64,000 nucleotides of DNA from Yersinia enterocolitica subsp. enterocolitica (GCF_901472495.1 NZ_LR590469.1:3658001-3722000), one strand, 5' to 3'. Counted from the stretch's first letter, positions 13,092 to 23,045 are shown. Notes: generated by a model not told the origin, from the sequence alone. A program made the numbers and translations.

Positions 13092-13283
13092 TATTTACCC
13101 TTGAGTCTCAAGCCGATTCAGATATTAGGAATCTAAATGAGCCACTTGAGGGGAAGGTGAAAACCTTCGACGAAGGTTCGAGCCGAGCGTAGTGAGTCAA
13201 CGACGCGCAGCGGCGGCCCGAAGGGTGAGGAATGAAGTGACGAATAATCCTTCCCCCACCACCATATTTACCCTTGAGTCTCA
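13073..13283 (+). repeat. 173-bp tandem repeat carrying the tRNA-Tyr 3' end
   Basis: The block AATCCTTCCCCCACCACCAT plus ATTTACCCTTGAGTCTCA occurs at 13073-13110, spanning the tRNA-Tyr 3' end, and again at 13246-13283, an offset of 173 bp. Between them, near 13164-13182, is a T-arm-like CGACGAAGGTTCGAG. The arrangement resembles the 178-bp repeats after tyrT in E. coli, which also carry a 19-bp tRNA-Tyr tail. The remaining 13284-13408 before tRNA-Gly shows no gene. Confidence 0.85.
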
Positions 13284-13408
13284 GGCGATTCAGAAGACCG
13301 AACCCCTATACACACTCAAGGCGAGAGTTACTCTCGATGAAGAGTGAAGTGGCCAAGCCCTTCCTTTCAAGTTTCTGCAGATTAAGTCAGGTAGCCGAGT
13401 TCTAAGAT

Positions 13409-13483
<75 letters not shown>

Positions 13484-13489
13484 AGATGC

Positions 13490-13565
13490 GCTGATATGGC
13501 TCAGTTGGTAGAGCGCACCCTTGGTAAGGGTGAGGTCGGCAGTTCGAATCTGCCTATCAGCACCA
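13490..13565 (+). tRNA. thrT: tRNA-Thr(GGT)
   Basis: 76 nt with CCA. Acceptor stem GCTGATA/TATCAGC, anticodon GGT in CTTGGTAA. Six bases after tRNA-Gly and 108 bp before tufB. Confidence 0.97.
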
Positions 13566-13673
13566 CTCCTCATTCTCTCGTCCCCTGATTTTCTTTCTGC
13601 GTAATGGATTCAACAAGCATGCGCTTGGTTGATGTGGTGAAACCACCGATTCCGTGTCTTAGAGGGACAATCG

Positions 13674-14858
13674 ATGTCTAAAGAAAAGTTTGAACGTACA
13701 AAACCGCACGTTAATGTGGGTACTATCGGCCACGTTGACCATGGTAAAACTACCCTAACTGCTGCAATCACCACCGTTCTGGCTAAAACCTACGGCGGAA
13801 ATGCTCGTGCATTCGACCAAATTGACAACGCTCCTGAAGAGAAGGCGCGTGGTATCACCATCAACACGTCTCATGTTGAATATGACACCCCGTCACGTCA
13901 CTATGCGCACGTTGACTGCCCAGGGCACGCCGACTACGTTAAAAACATGATCACCGGTGCTGCTCAGATGGACGGCGCTATCCTGGTTGTTGCTGCAACT
14001 GATGGCCCAATGCCACAGACTCGTGAGCACATCCTGTTGGGTCGTCAGGTTGGTGTTCCTTACATCATCGTATTCATGAACAAATGTGACATGGTTGACG
14101 ATGAAGAGCTGCTAGAACTGGTAGAAATGGAAGTGCGCGATCTTCTGTCTACCTACGATTTCCCAGGCGATGATACGCCAGTTGTTCGTGGTTCCGCGCT
14201 GAAAGCATTGGAAGGCGAACCTGAGTGGGAAGCAAAAATTATCGAACTGGCTGGCTACCTGGATTCTTACATCCCAGAACCAGAGCGTGCTATCGATAAG
14301 CCGTTCCTGCTGCCAATCGAAGACGTATTCTCTATCTCTGGTCGTGGTACTGTTGTAACGGGTCGTGTAGAGCGCGGTATCGTTAAAGTTGGTGAAGAAG
14401 TCGAAATTGTTGGCCTGAAAGATACCGTTAAATCTACTTGTACTGGCGTTGAAATGTTCCGCAAACTGCTGGATGAAGGCCGTGCAGGTGAGAACGTTGG
14501 TGTTCTGCTGCGTGGTATCAAGCGTGAAGATATCGAACGTGGTCAAGTTCTTGCTAAACCAGGTTCGATTAAACCACACACCAAATTTGAATCAGAAGTT
14601 TATATTCTGAGCAAAGATGAAGGTGGTCGCCATACTCCGTTCTTCAAAGGCTACCGTCCTCAGTTCTACTTCCGTACAACTGATGTAACCGGTACTATTG
14701 AACTGCCAGAAGGCGTTGAGATGGTGATGCCAGGTGATAACATTCAAATGATTGTTAACCTGATTGCTCCTATCGCAATGGATGACGGCTTGCGCTTTGC
14801 AATTCGTGAAGGCGGTCGTACTGTAGGTGCTGGCGTTGTTGCTAAAGTCATTGAATAA
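13674..14858 (+). CDS. tufB: Elongation factor Tu
   Basis: GTPase that delivers aminoacyl-tRNA to the ribosomal A site. 394 residues. G motifs: GHVDHGKT (19-26), switch I ARGITINTSHVEY, DCPGH (about 81-85), NKCD (about 136-139) and the GSAL motif. Domains 2 and 3 are complete, ending GAGVVAKVIE. Its place after four tRNA genes identifies it as the tufB copy; tufA should lie in the str operon outside the window. AGAGGGA serves as ribosome site. It can be cotranscribed from the tRNA promoter. Confidence 0.98.
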   Translation: MSKEKFERTKPHVNVGTIGHVDHGKTTLTAAITTVLAKTYGGNARAFDQIDNAPEEKARGITINTSHVEYDTPSRHYAHVDCPGHADYVKNMITGAAQMDGAILVVAATDGPMPQTREHILLGRQVGVPYIIVFMNKCDMVDDEELLELVEMEVRDLLSTYDFPGDDTPVVRGSALKALEGEPEWEAKIIELAGYLDSYIPEPERAIDKPFLLPIEDVFSISGRGTVVTGRVERGIVKVGEEVEIVGLKDTVKSTCTGVEMFRKLLDEGRAGENVGVLLRGIKREDIERGQVLAKPGSIKPHTKFESEVYILSKDEGGRHTPFFKGYRPQFYFRTTDVTGTIELPEGVEMVMPGDNIQMIVNLIAPIAMDDGLRFAIREGGRTVGAGVVAKVIE

Positions 14859-14880
14859 GATTTGACGCGACATGCGATAA

Positions 14881-14905
14881 AAGGGCATCATTTGATGCCC
14901 TTTTT
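14881..14905 (+). terminator. tufB terminator
   Basis: AAGGGCATCA and TGATGCCCTT form a perfect stem with a TT loop and run into TTTTT. Confidence 0.92.
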
Positions 14906-15097
14906 CTACGTTGTCATACTAGAACCTATCTCATCAGTGGTTTTTTCATCATAATTACTGGTGAGATGGGCTCTGGAAGTACGGCGGATAGTGCTGAGTG
15001 GTGCTGATTAGAGAGAGTCTAGAGCATCCTTCGGCTTGGTTTGCTTTGCGGTGCGAAGCAAAGTTGTTTGTTCTGAATCATAGTGACAGGTTGGTTT

Positions 15098-15481
15098 ATG
15101 AGTGCGAATACCGAGGCTCCAGGGAGCGGACGCGGCCTGGAAACGGCTAAATGGCTAATCGTTGCTGTACTGTTAGTTGCAGCTATAGTTGGTAATTATT
15201 ATTACCGTGATTTCAGCCTGCCGCTGCGCGCGTTGGCAGTTGTAGTAATTATCGCTGTTGCCGGTGCTGTTGCATTGATGACGGCAAAAGGCAAAGCCAC
15301 TGTAGCGTTTGCTCGTGAAGCACGCACGGAAGTGCGTAAAGTGATTTGGCCTACCCGTCAGGAAACTCTGCACACAACGTTAATCGTTGCTGCGGTAACT
15401 GCTGTAATGTCACTGATTCTATGGGGGCTGGATGGTATTCTGGTCCGCCTGGTATCATTTATTACTGGCCTGAGGTTCTAA
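15098..15481 (+). CDS. secE: Preprotein translocase subunit SecE
   Basis: Essential membrane subunit of the SecYEG channel. 127 residues from ATG 15098 (MSANTEAPGSGRGLE), exactly the E. coli length; an in-frame ATG at 15083 lacks a ribosome site. Three membrane segments, about 19-36, 45-63 and 93-112, with the essential cytoplasmic amphipathic helix FAREARTEVRKVIWPTRQE before the third. nusG starts 1 bp after the stop, as in the conserved secE-nusG operon. Confidence 0.97.
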   Translation: MSANTEAPGSGRGLETAKWLIVAVLLVAAIVGNYYYRDFSLPLRALAVVVIIAVAGAVALMTAKGKATVAFAREARTEVRKVIWPTRQETLHTTLIVAAVTAVMSLILWGLDGILVRLVSFITGLRF

Positions 15482-15482
15482 G

Positions 15483-16028
15483 ATGTCTGAAGCACCAAAA
15501 AAGCGTTGGTACGTCGTTCAGGCGTTTTCCGGTTTTGAAGGCCGCGTAGCACAATCGCTGCGTGAGCATATCAAGTTACATGACATGGAAGAGCTGTTTG
15601 GCGAAGTCATGGTTCCAACGGAAGAAGTCGTCGAGATTCGTGGCGGTCAACGTCGTAAGAGTGAGCGTAAATTCTTCCCAGGCTATGTACTGGTTCAGAT
15701 GGTGATGAATGACGCCAGCTGGCACTTAGTGCGTAGCGTGCCTCGTGTAATGGGCTTTATCGGTGGTACATCCGATCGTCCGGCACCAATCAGTGATAAA
15801 GAAGTTGATGCGATTATGAATCGTCTTCAACAAGTGGGTGATAAACCACGTCCTAAAACACTGTTTGAGCCAGGTGAGTTGGTTCGTGTTAGCGATGGTC
15901 CGTTTGCAGACTTCAACGGTGTTGTTGAAGAAGTGGACTACGAAAAGAGCCGCTTGAAAGTGTCTGTTTCCATTTTTGGCCGTGCAACTCCGGTTGAACT
16001 GGATTTCAGTCAGGTAGAAAAAGGCTGA
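15483..16028 (+). CDS. nusG: Transcription termination/antitermination factor NusG
   Basis: Binds the RNA polymerase clamp to suppress pausing and links polymerase to Rho or to ribosomal protein S10. 181 residues: NGN domain about 5-115 (KKRWYVVQAFSGFE at the start), then a KOW domain about 125-181 with GELVRVSDGPFADFNGVVEEVD. Lies 1 bp after secE. Confidence 0.98.
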   Translation: MSEAPKKRWYVVQAFSGFEGRVAQSLREHIKLHDMEELFGEVMVPTEEVVEIRGGQRRKSERKFFPGYVLVQMVMNDASWHLVRSVPRVMGFIGGTSDRPAPISDKEVDAIMNRLQQVGDKPRPKTLFEPGELVRVSDGPFADFNGVVEEVDYEKSRLKVSVSIFGRATPVELDFSQVEKG

Positions 16029-16060
16029 TTCATTTTTCGCCATTGGTTGAAATTTGAGTC

Positions 16061-16089
16061 TTGTCTTAGGCGTGAGATTACAATATAAT
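16061..16089 (+). promoter_or_regulatory. rplKA promoter
   Basis: TTGTCT (16061-16066), 17-bp spacer, TATAAT (16084-16089). It lies 133 bp before rplK, leaving a leader for the L1 autogenous control known for the L11 operon. Confidence 0.75.
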
Positions 16090-16221
16090 TTCGCGCCTTT
16101 TGTTTTTAGATGTCTTGCTTTTTGTCATCCGTGACAACTTATTTCATAGTAAATAATAGCGAGACAAAACACGGGGAGCCTCGAACGCGAGGCGATATTA
16201 CCCAAATCGAGGAAATCGTAA

Positions 16222-16650
16222 ATGGCTAAGAAAGTACAAGCCTATGTCAAGCTGCAAGTTGCAGCTGGTATGGCGAACCCAAGTCCACCAGTTGGCCCAG
16301 CATTGGGTCAGCAGGGTGTTAACATCATGGAATTCTGTAAAGCGTTCAATGCTAAGACTGAAAGCATTGAAAAAGGCCTGCCAATCCCTGTTGTTATTAC
16401 AGTTTATTCTGACCGCTCTTTCACTTTCGTTACTAAAACCCCGCCAGCAGCAGTTCTGCTGAAAAAAGCGGCAGGTATTAAGTCTGGTTCCGGCAAGCCG
16501 AACAAAGACAAAGTAGGGACTGTGACCAGTGCTCAGGTCCGTGAAATCGCAGAAACCAAAGCTGCGGATATGACTGGTGCTTCAATTGACGACATGATGC
16601 GTTCAATTGAAGGTACTGCTCGTTCCATGGGCCTGGTAGTGGAGGGTTAA
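16222..16650 (+). CDS. rplK: 50S ribosomal protein L11
   Basis: Binds 23S helices 43/44 of the GTPase-associated centre and is needed for RelA activation. 142 residues, family length. The N-terminal domain begins [34 protein letters not shown] with its proline-rich hinge, and the C-terminal RNA-binding domain ends [10 protein letters not shown]. rplA begins 3 bp after the stop, giving coupled synthesis. Confidence 0.98.
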
Positions 16651-16653
16651 TAA

Positions 16654-17358
16654 ATGGCTAAGCTGACCAAGCGCATGCGCGTGATCCGTGACAAAGTTGA
16701 TGTTACTAAGCAATATGATATCAACGAAGCTGTTGCCCTGCTGAAAGAGCTGGCTACTGCTAAATTCGTAGAAAGCGTGGACGTTGCCGTTAACCTCGGT
16801 ATCGACGCACGTAAATCTGACCAGAACGTTCGTGGTGCAACTGTGTTGCCACACGGTACTGGCCGTTCAGTCCGCGTTGCTGTTTTCGCTCAGGGTGCAA
16901 ACGCTGAAGCTGCGAAAGAAGCAGGCGCTGAATTGGTAGGTATGGAAGATCTGGCTGATCAAATCAAGAAAGGCGAAATGAACTTCGACGTTGTTATTGC
17001 TTCCCCTGATGCAATGCGCGTTGTCGGTCAATTGGGCCAAATCTTGGGTCCACGCGGCCTGATGCCAAACCCTAAAGTGGGTACTGTTACTCCTAACGTT
17101 GCTGAAGCAGTTAAGAATGCTAAAGCAGGTCAGGTTCGTTATCGCAACGATAAAAACGGTATTATCCACACTACCATTGGTAAAGTTGATTTCGACTCAG
17201 AGAAGTTGAAAGAAAACTTAGAATCTCTGGTTGTTGCGCTGAAGCGTGCTAAACCTGCTACAGCGAAAGGCGTTTATATCAAGAAAATCAGCCTGTCCAC
17301 CACCATGGGCGCCGGCGTTGCTATTGATCAAAGCGGCCTGTCAGCAGTAGTGAACTAA
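16654..17358 (+). CDS. rplA: 50S ribosomal protein L1
   Basis: Forms the L1 stalk at the E site and represses translation of its own rplKA mRNA. 234 residues, family length. Contains the L1 signature region GRGLMPNPKVGTV (here LGPRGLMPNPKVGTVTPN) and starts MAKLTKRMRVIRDKV. Second gene of the L11 operon; a hairpin follows. Confidence 0.98.
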   Translation: MAKLTKRMRVIRDKVDVTKQYDINEAVALLKELATAKFVESVDVAVNLGIDARKSDQNVRGATVLPHGTGRSVRVAVFAQGANAEAAKEAGAELVGMEDLADQIKKGEMNFDVVIASPDAMRVVGQLGQILGPRGLMPNPKVGTVTPNVAEAVKNAKAGQVRYRNDKNGIIHTTIGKVDFDSEKLKENLESLVVALKRAKPATAKGVYIKKISLSTTMGAGVAIDQSGLSAVVN

Positions 17359-17385
17359 TCACTAATTGCTTTTATCGCTTTACGT

Positions 17386-17416
17386 GGGCGTAAGGTTTGT
17401 CTAGAATCTTACGCCC
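17386..17416 (+). terminator. Hairpin after rplA
   Basis: GGGCGTAAG and CTTACGCCC form a 9-bp perfect stem with a 13-nt loop, 28 bp after the rplA stop. No good T-tract follows, so it may be a processing or weak termination hairpin. Confidence 0.5.
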
Positions 17417-17484
17417 ATGCTTCTGTTGATGGCTTATTTGTTAATCACAAATGTCCGATCTGCAGAGAAACAGAATTTTTCGGT

Positions 17485-17660
17485 TGGAGCTTGGCCTTAT
17501 CCAAGCCTCCGTCCAAGACCGCAGGTGTGTTGTAAAACACTTAATTTCCTGCGTAGACGGTGACAGAACCTGAAGCATTTTTTTATTTTTTTGTTTATCA
17601 AGAATAAAAAAGAATGGTCTTTGCTGGATTCTGCTCACCGTGTTTCAACGCCCGTTCATT
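17485..17660 (+). promoter_or_regulatory. L10 leader (rplJL autoregulatory mRNA element)
   Basis: The segment GGAGCTTGGCCTTATCCAAG, then CCTCCGTCCAAGACCGCAGG and GCGTAGACGGTGACAGAACC, matches the E. coli rplJ leader to which L10-(L12)4 binds to repress translation. It is followed by a T-rich stretch and by TGCTCACCGTG, which can pair with CGGTGACAG. It occupies most of the 374-bp gap before rplJ. Confidence 0.8.
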
Positions 17661-17732
17661 ACAATTTAGTAATGTTTTGGGTGACGTGAGTTCCGGGGAA
17701 TTAATCCCCGGTTAATCCAGGAGCAAGAACTA

Positions 17733-18236
17733 ATGGCACTAAATCTTCAAGGCAAACAAGCGATTGTTGCTGAAGTTAAAGAAGTAGCCAAAGGTGCGCT
17801 GTCTGCGGTTGTTGCGGATTCCCGTGGCGTTACCGTTGATAAAATGACTGAACTGCGTAAAGCAGGTCGTGAAGCTGGCGTTCACATGCAAGTTGTTCGT
17901 AACACCTTGCTGTCACGCGCAGTTGAAGGGACTCCGTTTGAGTGCCTGAAAGACACGTTTGTTGGTCCAACCTTGATTGCATTCTCTTCAGAACACCCGG
18001 GCGCAGCTGCTCGTTTGTTCAAAGCTTTTGCTAAAGATAATGCGAAATTTGAGGTTAAAGCAGCAGCCTTTGAAGGCGAGTTAATCCCTGCGGCTCAGAT
18101 CGACCGCCTGGCAACTCTGCCAACCTACGAAGAAGCAATCGCACGTCTGATGGGAACCATGAAAGAAGCCGCTGCTGGCAAATTGGTTCGTACTCTGGCT
18201 GCGCTGCGTGACCAGAAAGAAGCTGAAGCGGCTTAA
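17733..18236 (+). CDS. rplJ: 50S ribosomal protein L10
   Basis: Base of the L12 stalk; with bound L12 dimers it recruits translation factors and autoregulates rplJL. 167 residues (E. coli 165). Starts MALNLQGKQAIVAEVKEVAKGALSA; the C-terminal helix that binds L12 is rich in Ala, Leu and Lys (LVRTLAALRDQKEAEAA). AGGAGCAAGAACTA precedes the ATG. Downstream of the L10 leader, 68 bp before rplL. Confidence 0.98.
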   Translation: MALNLQGKQAIVAEVKEVAKGALSAVVADSRGVTVDKMTELRKAGREAGVHMQVVRNTLLSRAVEGTPFECLKDTFVGPTLIAFSSEHPGAAARLFKAFAKDNAKFEVKAAAFEGELIPAAQIDRLATLPTYEEAIARLMGTMKEAAAGKLVRTLAALRDQKEAEAA

Positions 18237-18304
18237 TTGCCCTCACTTTTTTAGTCATTGCTTTTTAACGTATAAACTATTTCTGTATTTTAGGAACAAT
18301 TGTT

Positions 18305-18673
18305 ATGTCAACTATCACTAAAGACCAAATTCTGGAAGGCGTTGCAGCTCTGTCTGTAATGGAAATCGTTGAACTGATCTCTGCTATGGAAGAGAAATTC
18401 GGCGTTTCAGCTGCTGCTGTTGCTGCAGGTCCTGCTGCTGCTGCTGAAGCTGTAGAAGAACAAACTGAATTCAACGTTGTTCTGGCTTCATTCGGCGACA
18501 ACAAAGTTGCAGTTATCAAAGCTGTTCGCGGCGCAACTGGCTTGGGCTTGAAAGAAGCTAAAGACCTGGTTGAATCTGCACCTGCAGTTCTGAAAGAAGG
18601 CGTGAACAAAGACGAAGCTGAGTCTCTGAAAAAATCTCTGGAAGAAGCTGGTGCTTCTGTTGAGATCAAGTAA
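18305..18673 (+). CDS. rplL: 50S ribosomal protein L7/L12
   Basis: Multicopy stalk protein that contacts elongation factors. 122 residues: N-terminal dimerisation domain about 1-35, an Ala-rich hinge (AAAVAAGPAAAAEAVEEQ) about 38-55, and a C-terminal factor-binding domain with VRGATGLGLKEAKDLVE. Strongly biased codon use fits very high expression. An attenuator separates it from rpoB. Confidence 0.98.
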   Translation: MSTITKDQILEGVAALSVMEIVELISAMEEKFGVSAAAVAAGPAAAAEAVEEQTEFNVVLASFGDNKVAVIKAVRGATGLGLKEAKDLVESAPAVLKEGVNKDEAESLKKSLEEAGASVEIK

Positions 18674-18711
18674 GTTAAGCTTTGAGTTCGCAGCCTGACT
18701 TATAGGCTGAT

Positions 18712-18742
18712 GGCTGGTGACTTTTTAGTCATCAGCCTTTTT
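18712..18742 (+). terminator. rplL-rpoB attenuator
   Basis: GGCTGGTGAC (18712-18721) and GTCATCAGCC (18728-18737) form a 10-bp stem with one G-U pair, followed by TTTTT. In E. coli a partial terminator here lets only a fraction of transcripts reach rpoBC. The rest of the 343-bp gap to rpoB shows no gene. Confidence 0.85.
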
Positions 18743-19016
18743 GCGCTGTAGGGCGTTAGTCGCATTTCACACTGTTTAGCGGCTAACTAACCCCTAATAT
18801 TCCTTTCTATTGACGACTTAATATACTGCGTTCTCAGCTACGACCCACTCGGGTAGCTCGGTAGTTAAAGTAACGCGATGAAATGGTTTAAGAGTGATAG
18901 AAAAGAGTATTCCGAGGAGTGTTTCGACTTCTCGTTCTAAATAATAGTGTTGCACGACCTGTCCTGGTTTCAGGGCAGACAGAGTGGGTCGACTTTTCAG
19001 CGAGCTGAGGAACCCT

Positions 19017-22000
19017 ATGGTTTACTCCTATACCGAGAAAAAACGTATTCGTAAGGATTTTGGTAAACGTCCACAAGTTTTGGACATACCTTATCTCCTT
19101 TCTATCCAACTTGACTCGTTCCAGAAATTTATCGAGCAAGATCCTGAAGGGCAGTACGGTCTGGAAGCAGCATTCCGTTCTGTTTTTCCAATCCAGAGCT
19201 ACAGCGGCAATTCGGAGCTGCAATACGTTAGCTACCGTCTTGGTGAGCCAGTATTTGACGTCAAAGAGTGCCAGATCCGTGGTGTGACTTATTCCGCACC
19301 GCTGCGCGTAAAACTGCGCCTGGTCATCTATGAGCGCGAAGCCCCGGAAGGTACGGTCAAAGACATCAAAGAACAAGAAGTCTACATGGGTGAAATTCCA
19401 CTCATGACCGAAAACGGTACCTTTGTCATTAATGGTACTGAGAGGGTTATCGTATCTCAGCTGCATCGTAGTCCTGGCGTATTCTTTGACAGCGATAAGG
19501 GTAAAACCCATTCATCGGGTAAAGTGTTGTATAACGCACGTATCATCCCTTACCGCGGTTCATGGTTAGATTTCGAGTTTGACCCGAAAGACAACCTGTT
19601 TGTCCGTATTGACCGTCGTCGTAAGTTGCCGGCAACCATCATTCTGCGTGCATTGAATTTCACCACTGCACAGATCCTTGATCTGTTCTTTGAAAAAGTG
19701 GTCTTTGAGATTCGTGACAACAAGCTGCAGATGGAATTGGTTCCTGAGCGCCTGCGCGGTGAAACGGCATCCTTTGATATTGAAGCGAATGGCAAAGTTT
19801 ACGTCGAGAAAGCGCGCCGTATTACTGCTCGTCATATTCGCCAGCTTGAAAAAGACGGCATTGATCGCATCGAAGTTCCGGTTGAATACATTGCCGGTAA
19901 AGTGGTCGCTAAAGACTACATCGATGAGAACACTGGTGAGCTTATCTGTGCAGCCAACATGGAGCTGTCACTGGATTTGCTGGCTAAACTGAGCCAGGCA
20001 GGTCACAAGCAAATCGAAACATTGTTCACCAACGACCTGGATCACGGTGCTTATATCTCCGAGACCCTGCGTGTTGACCCAACCAGCGATCGTCTGAGCG
20101 CTTTGGTTGAGATTTACCGCATGATGCGTCCTGGTGAGCCACCAACACGTGAAGCAGCTGAAAACCTGTTTGAGAACCTGTTCTTCTCTGAAGACCGCTA
20201 TGATTTGTCAGCGGTTGGCCGGATGAAGTTCAACCGTTCACTGCTACGCGACGAGATCGAAGGTTCCGGTATCCTGAGCAAAGAAGACATCACTGAAGTG
20301 ATGAAGAAACTCATCGATATCCGTAACGGTAAAGGCGAAGTGGATGATATCGACCACTTAGGCAACCGTCGTATTCGTTCCGTTGGTGAAATGGCTGAAA
20401 ACCAGTTCCGTGTTGGTCTGGTTCGTGTTGAGCGTGCAGTTAAAGAGCGTTTGTCTCTGGGCGACCTCGACACACTGATGCCTCAGGATATGATCAACGC
20501 CAAACCGATTTCGGCTGCGGTGAAAGAGTTCTTTGGTTCCAGCCAGTTGTCACAATTTATGGACCAGAACAACCCGTTGTCTGAGATTACGCATAAACGC
20601 CGTATCTCTGCATTGGGCCCGGGCGGTTTGACCCGTGAACGTGCTGGCTTTGAAGTTCGAGACGTACACCCGACTCACTACGGTCGCGTATGTCCAATCG
20701 AAACGCCAGAAGGTCCAAACATCGGTCTGATCAACTCCTTGTCCGTGTACGCACAGACCAACGAGTATGGTTTCCTGGAAACCCCTTATCGTCGCGTGCG
20801 CGATGGTGTGGTGACCGATGAAATTAACTATCTGTCTGCTATTGAAGAAGGCAACTTCGTTATCGCTCAGGCGAACTCCAACCTGGACGAAGACGGTCGC
20901 TTCATTGAAGACTTAGTCACTTGTCGTAGCAAAGGCGAATCAAGCCTGTTTAGCCGCGATCAAGTTGACTACATGGACGTTTCCACTCAACAGGTGGTGT
21001 CCGTTGGTGCTTCTCTGATTCCATTCCTGGAACACGATGACGCCAACCGCGCCTTGATGGGTGCGAACATGCAACGTCAGGCAGTTCCTACTCTGCGTGC
21101 TGATAAGCCGTTGGTGGGTACTGGTATGGAACGTGCGGTAGCGGTTGACTCAGGGGTAACCTCTGTAGCCAAACGTGGCGGTACCGTTCAGTACGTAGAT
21201 GCATCCCGTATCGTGATTAAAGTTAACGAAGACGAGATGTATCCGGGCGAAGCAGGTATTGATATTTATAACCTGACCAAATACACCCGTTCTAACCAGA
21301 ACACCTGTATCAACCAGATGCCGTGTGTGAATCTGGGTGAGCCAATCGAGCGCGGTGACGTGCTGGCAGATGGCCCATCTACAGACTTGGGCGAACTGGC
21401 ATTGGGTCAGAACATGCGTGTAGCGTTCATGCCTTGGAACGGTTACAACTTCGAAGACTCCATCTTGGTCTCCGAGCGCGTGGTGCAAGAAGATCGCTTC
21501 ACAACTATCCACATTCAGGAACTGGCATGTGTGTCTCGTGACACCAAGCTGGGGCCAGAAGAGATCACTGCTGACATCCCGAACGTGGGTGAAGCTGCAC
21601 TCTCCAAACTGGATGAATCCGGTATCGTGTATATCGGTGCTGAAGTGACTGGCGGCGACATTCTGGTTGGTAAGGTAACACCTAAAGGTGAAACCCAACT
21701 GACCCCAGAAGAGAAGCTGTTACGTGCGATCTTCGGTGAGAAAGCGTCTGATGTTAAAGACTCTTCTCTGCGTGTTCCAAACGGTGTTTCCGGTACGGTT
21801 ATCGATGTACAAGTCTTTACTCGCGACGGCGTAGAAAAAGACAAACGTGCATTGGAAATCGAAGAGATGCAACTGAAGCAGGCTAAGAAAGACCTGACTG
21901 AAGAGTTGCAGATCCTGGAAGCGGGCCTGTTTGCACGTATCCATGCAGTACTGGTTTCTGGTGGCATCGAAGCTGACAAGCTGAGTAAATTACCACGTGA

Positions 22001-23045
22001 CCGCTGGCTGGAACTTGGCCTGACTGACGAAGACAAGCAAAACCAGCTGGAACAGTTGGCAGAGCAGTACGACGAAATGAAATCCGAATTCGAGAAGAAG
22101 ATGGATGCCAAGCGTCGTAAGATCACCCAAGGTGATGATTTAGCACCAGGTGTGCTGAAGATAGTCAAAGTGTATCTGGCTGTTAAACGTCAGATTCAAC
22201 CGGGTGACAAGATGGCCGGTCGTCACGGTAACAAAGGTGTTATCTCTAAGATTAACCCGATCGAAGATATGCCTTACGATGAAAACGGTACGCCGGTAGA
22301 CATCGTTCTGAACCCGCTGGGCGTACCATCGCGTATGAACATCGGTCAGATTTTGGAAACCCACTTAGGGATGGCAGCGAAAGGCATCGGCGAGAAAATC
22401 AACGCCATGCTGAAAAAGCAGGAAGAAGTTGCCAAACTACGTGAGTTCATCCAGAAAGCCTACGATCTGGGCGATAGTGTTTGTCAGAAAGTTGATCTGA
22501 GCACCTTCACCGATGACGAAGTACTGCGTCTGGCTGAGAACCTGAAAAAAGGTATGCCAATCGCAACACCAGTCTTCGATGGTGCGACAGAGAAAGAAAT
22601 CAAGGAACTGTTACAGCTGGGTGGCTTGCCAACTTCTGGTCAGATTACTCTGTTTGACGGCCGTACCGGCGAGCAATTCGAACGTCAGGTTACTGTCGGC
22701 TACATGTACATGCTGAAACTGAACCACTTGGTTGATGACAAGATGCATGCGCGTTCTACCGGTTCTTACAGCCTGGTTACTCAGCAGCCGCTGGGTGGTA
22801 AGGCTCAGTTCGGTGGTCAGCGCTTCGGTGAGATGGAAGTGTGGGCGTTGGAAGCTTATGGCGCCGCGTACACATTGCAGGAAATGCTTACCGTCAAGTC
22901 CGACGATGTAAACGGCCGTACCAAGATGTACAAAAACATCGTGGATGGCGATCACCGTATGGAACCAGGCATGCCGGAGTCCTTCAACGTATTGTTGAAA
23001 GAAATCCGCTCGCTGGGCATCAATATCGAGCTGGAAGAAGAGTAA
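19017..23045 (+). CDS. rpoB: DNA-directed RNA polymerase subunit beta
   Basis: Catalytic beta subunit. The start at 19017 (MVYSYTEKKRIRKDFGKRP) has a GAGG ribosome site and gives 1,342 residues, the E. coli length; the 11 extra upstream codons of the open frame are not supported. The rifampicin cluster (about 507-533) reads GSSQLSQFMDQNNPLSEITH, then KRRISALGPGGL, with the wild-type Q, D, H and S at the usual resistance sites. The conserved RPGDKMAGRHGNKG-type segment (here QPGDKMAGRHGNKG) contributes to the active centre. The protein ends SLGINIELEEE. Confidence 0.99.
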   Translation: MVYSYTEKKRIRKDFGKRPQVLDIPYLLSIQLDSFQKFIEQDPEGQYGLEAAFRSVFPIQSYSGNSELQYVSYRLGEPVFDVKECQIRGVTYSAPLRVKLRLVIYEREAPEGTVKDIKEQEVYMGEIPLMTENGTFVINGTERVIVSQLHRSPGVFFDSDKGKTHSSGKVLYNARIIPYRGSWLDFEFDPKDNLFVRIDRRRKLPATIILRALNFTTAQILDLFFEKVVFEIRDNKLQMELVPERLRGETASFDIEANGKVYVEKARRITARHIRQLEKDGIDRIEVPVEYIAGKVVAKDYIDENTGELICAANMELSLDLLAKLSQAGHKQIETLFTNDLDHGAYISETLRVDPTSDRLSALVEIYRMMRPGEPPTREAAENLFENLFFSEDRYDLSAVGRMKFNRSLLRDEIEGSGILSKEDITEVMKKLIDIRNGKGEVDDIDHLGNRRIRSVGEMAENQFRVGLVRVERAVKERLSLGDLDTLMPQDMINAKPISAAVKEFFGSSQLSQFMDQNNPLSEITHKRRISALGPGGLTRERAGFEVRDVHPTHYGRVCPIETPEGPNIGLINSLSVYAQTNEYGFLETPYRRVRDGVVTDEINYLSAIEEGNFVIAQANSNLDEDGRFIEDLVTCRSKGESSLFSRDQVDYMDVSTQQVVSVGASLIPFLEHDDANRALMGANMQRQAVPTLRADKPLVGTGMERAVAVDSGVTSVAKRGGTVQYVDASRIVIKVNEDEMYPGEAGIDIYNLTKYTRSNQNTCINQMPCVNLGEPIERGDVLADGPSTDLGELALGQNMRVAFMPWNGYNFEDSILVSERVVQEDRFTTIHIQELACVSRDTKLGPEEITADIPNVGEAALSKLDESGIVYIGAEVTGGDILVGKVTPKGETQLTPEEKLLRAIFGEKASDVKDSSLRVPNGVSGTVIDVQVFTRDGVEKDKRALEIEEMQLKQAKKDLTEELQILEAGLFARIHAVLVSGGIEADKLSKLPRDRWLELGLTDEDKQNQLEQLAEQYDEMKSEFEKKMDAKRRKITQGDDLAPGVLKIVKVYLAVKRQIQPGDKMAGRHGNKGVISKINPIEDMPYDENGTPVDIVLNPLGVPSRMNIGQILETHLGMAAKGIGEKINAMLKKQEEVAKLREFIQKAYDLGDSVCQKVDLSTFTDDEVLRLAENLKKGMPIATPVFDGATEKEIKELLQLGGLPTSGQITLFDGRTGEQFERQVTVGYMYMLKLNHLVDDKMHARSTGSYSLVTQQPLGGKAQFGGQRFGEMEVWALEAYGAAYTLQEMLTVKSDDVNGRTKMYKNIVDGDHRMEPGMPESFNVLLKEIRSLGINIELEEE

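Noticed and set aside
14112..14891. Long minus-strand frames opposite tufB, and similar ones opposite rpoB and rpoC
   Set aside because: Codon bias of highly expressed genes removes antisense stops; no ribosome sites or family similarity.
15083..15097. Earlier secE start at 15083
   Set aside because: No ribosome site, and the family start MSANTE lies at 15098.
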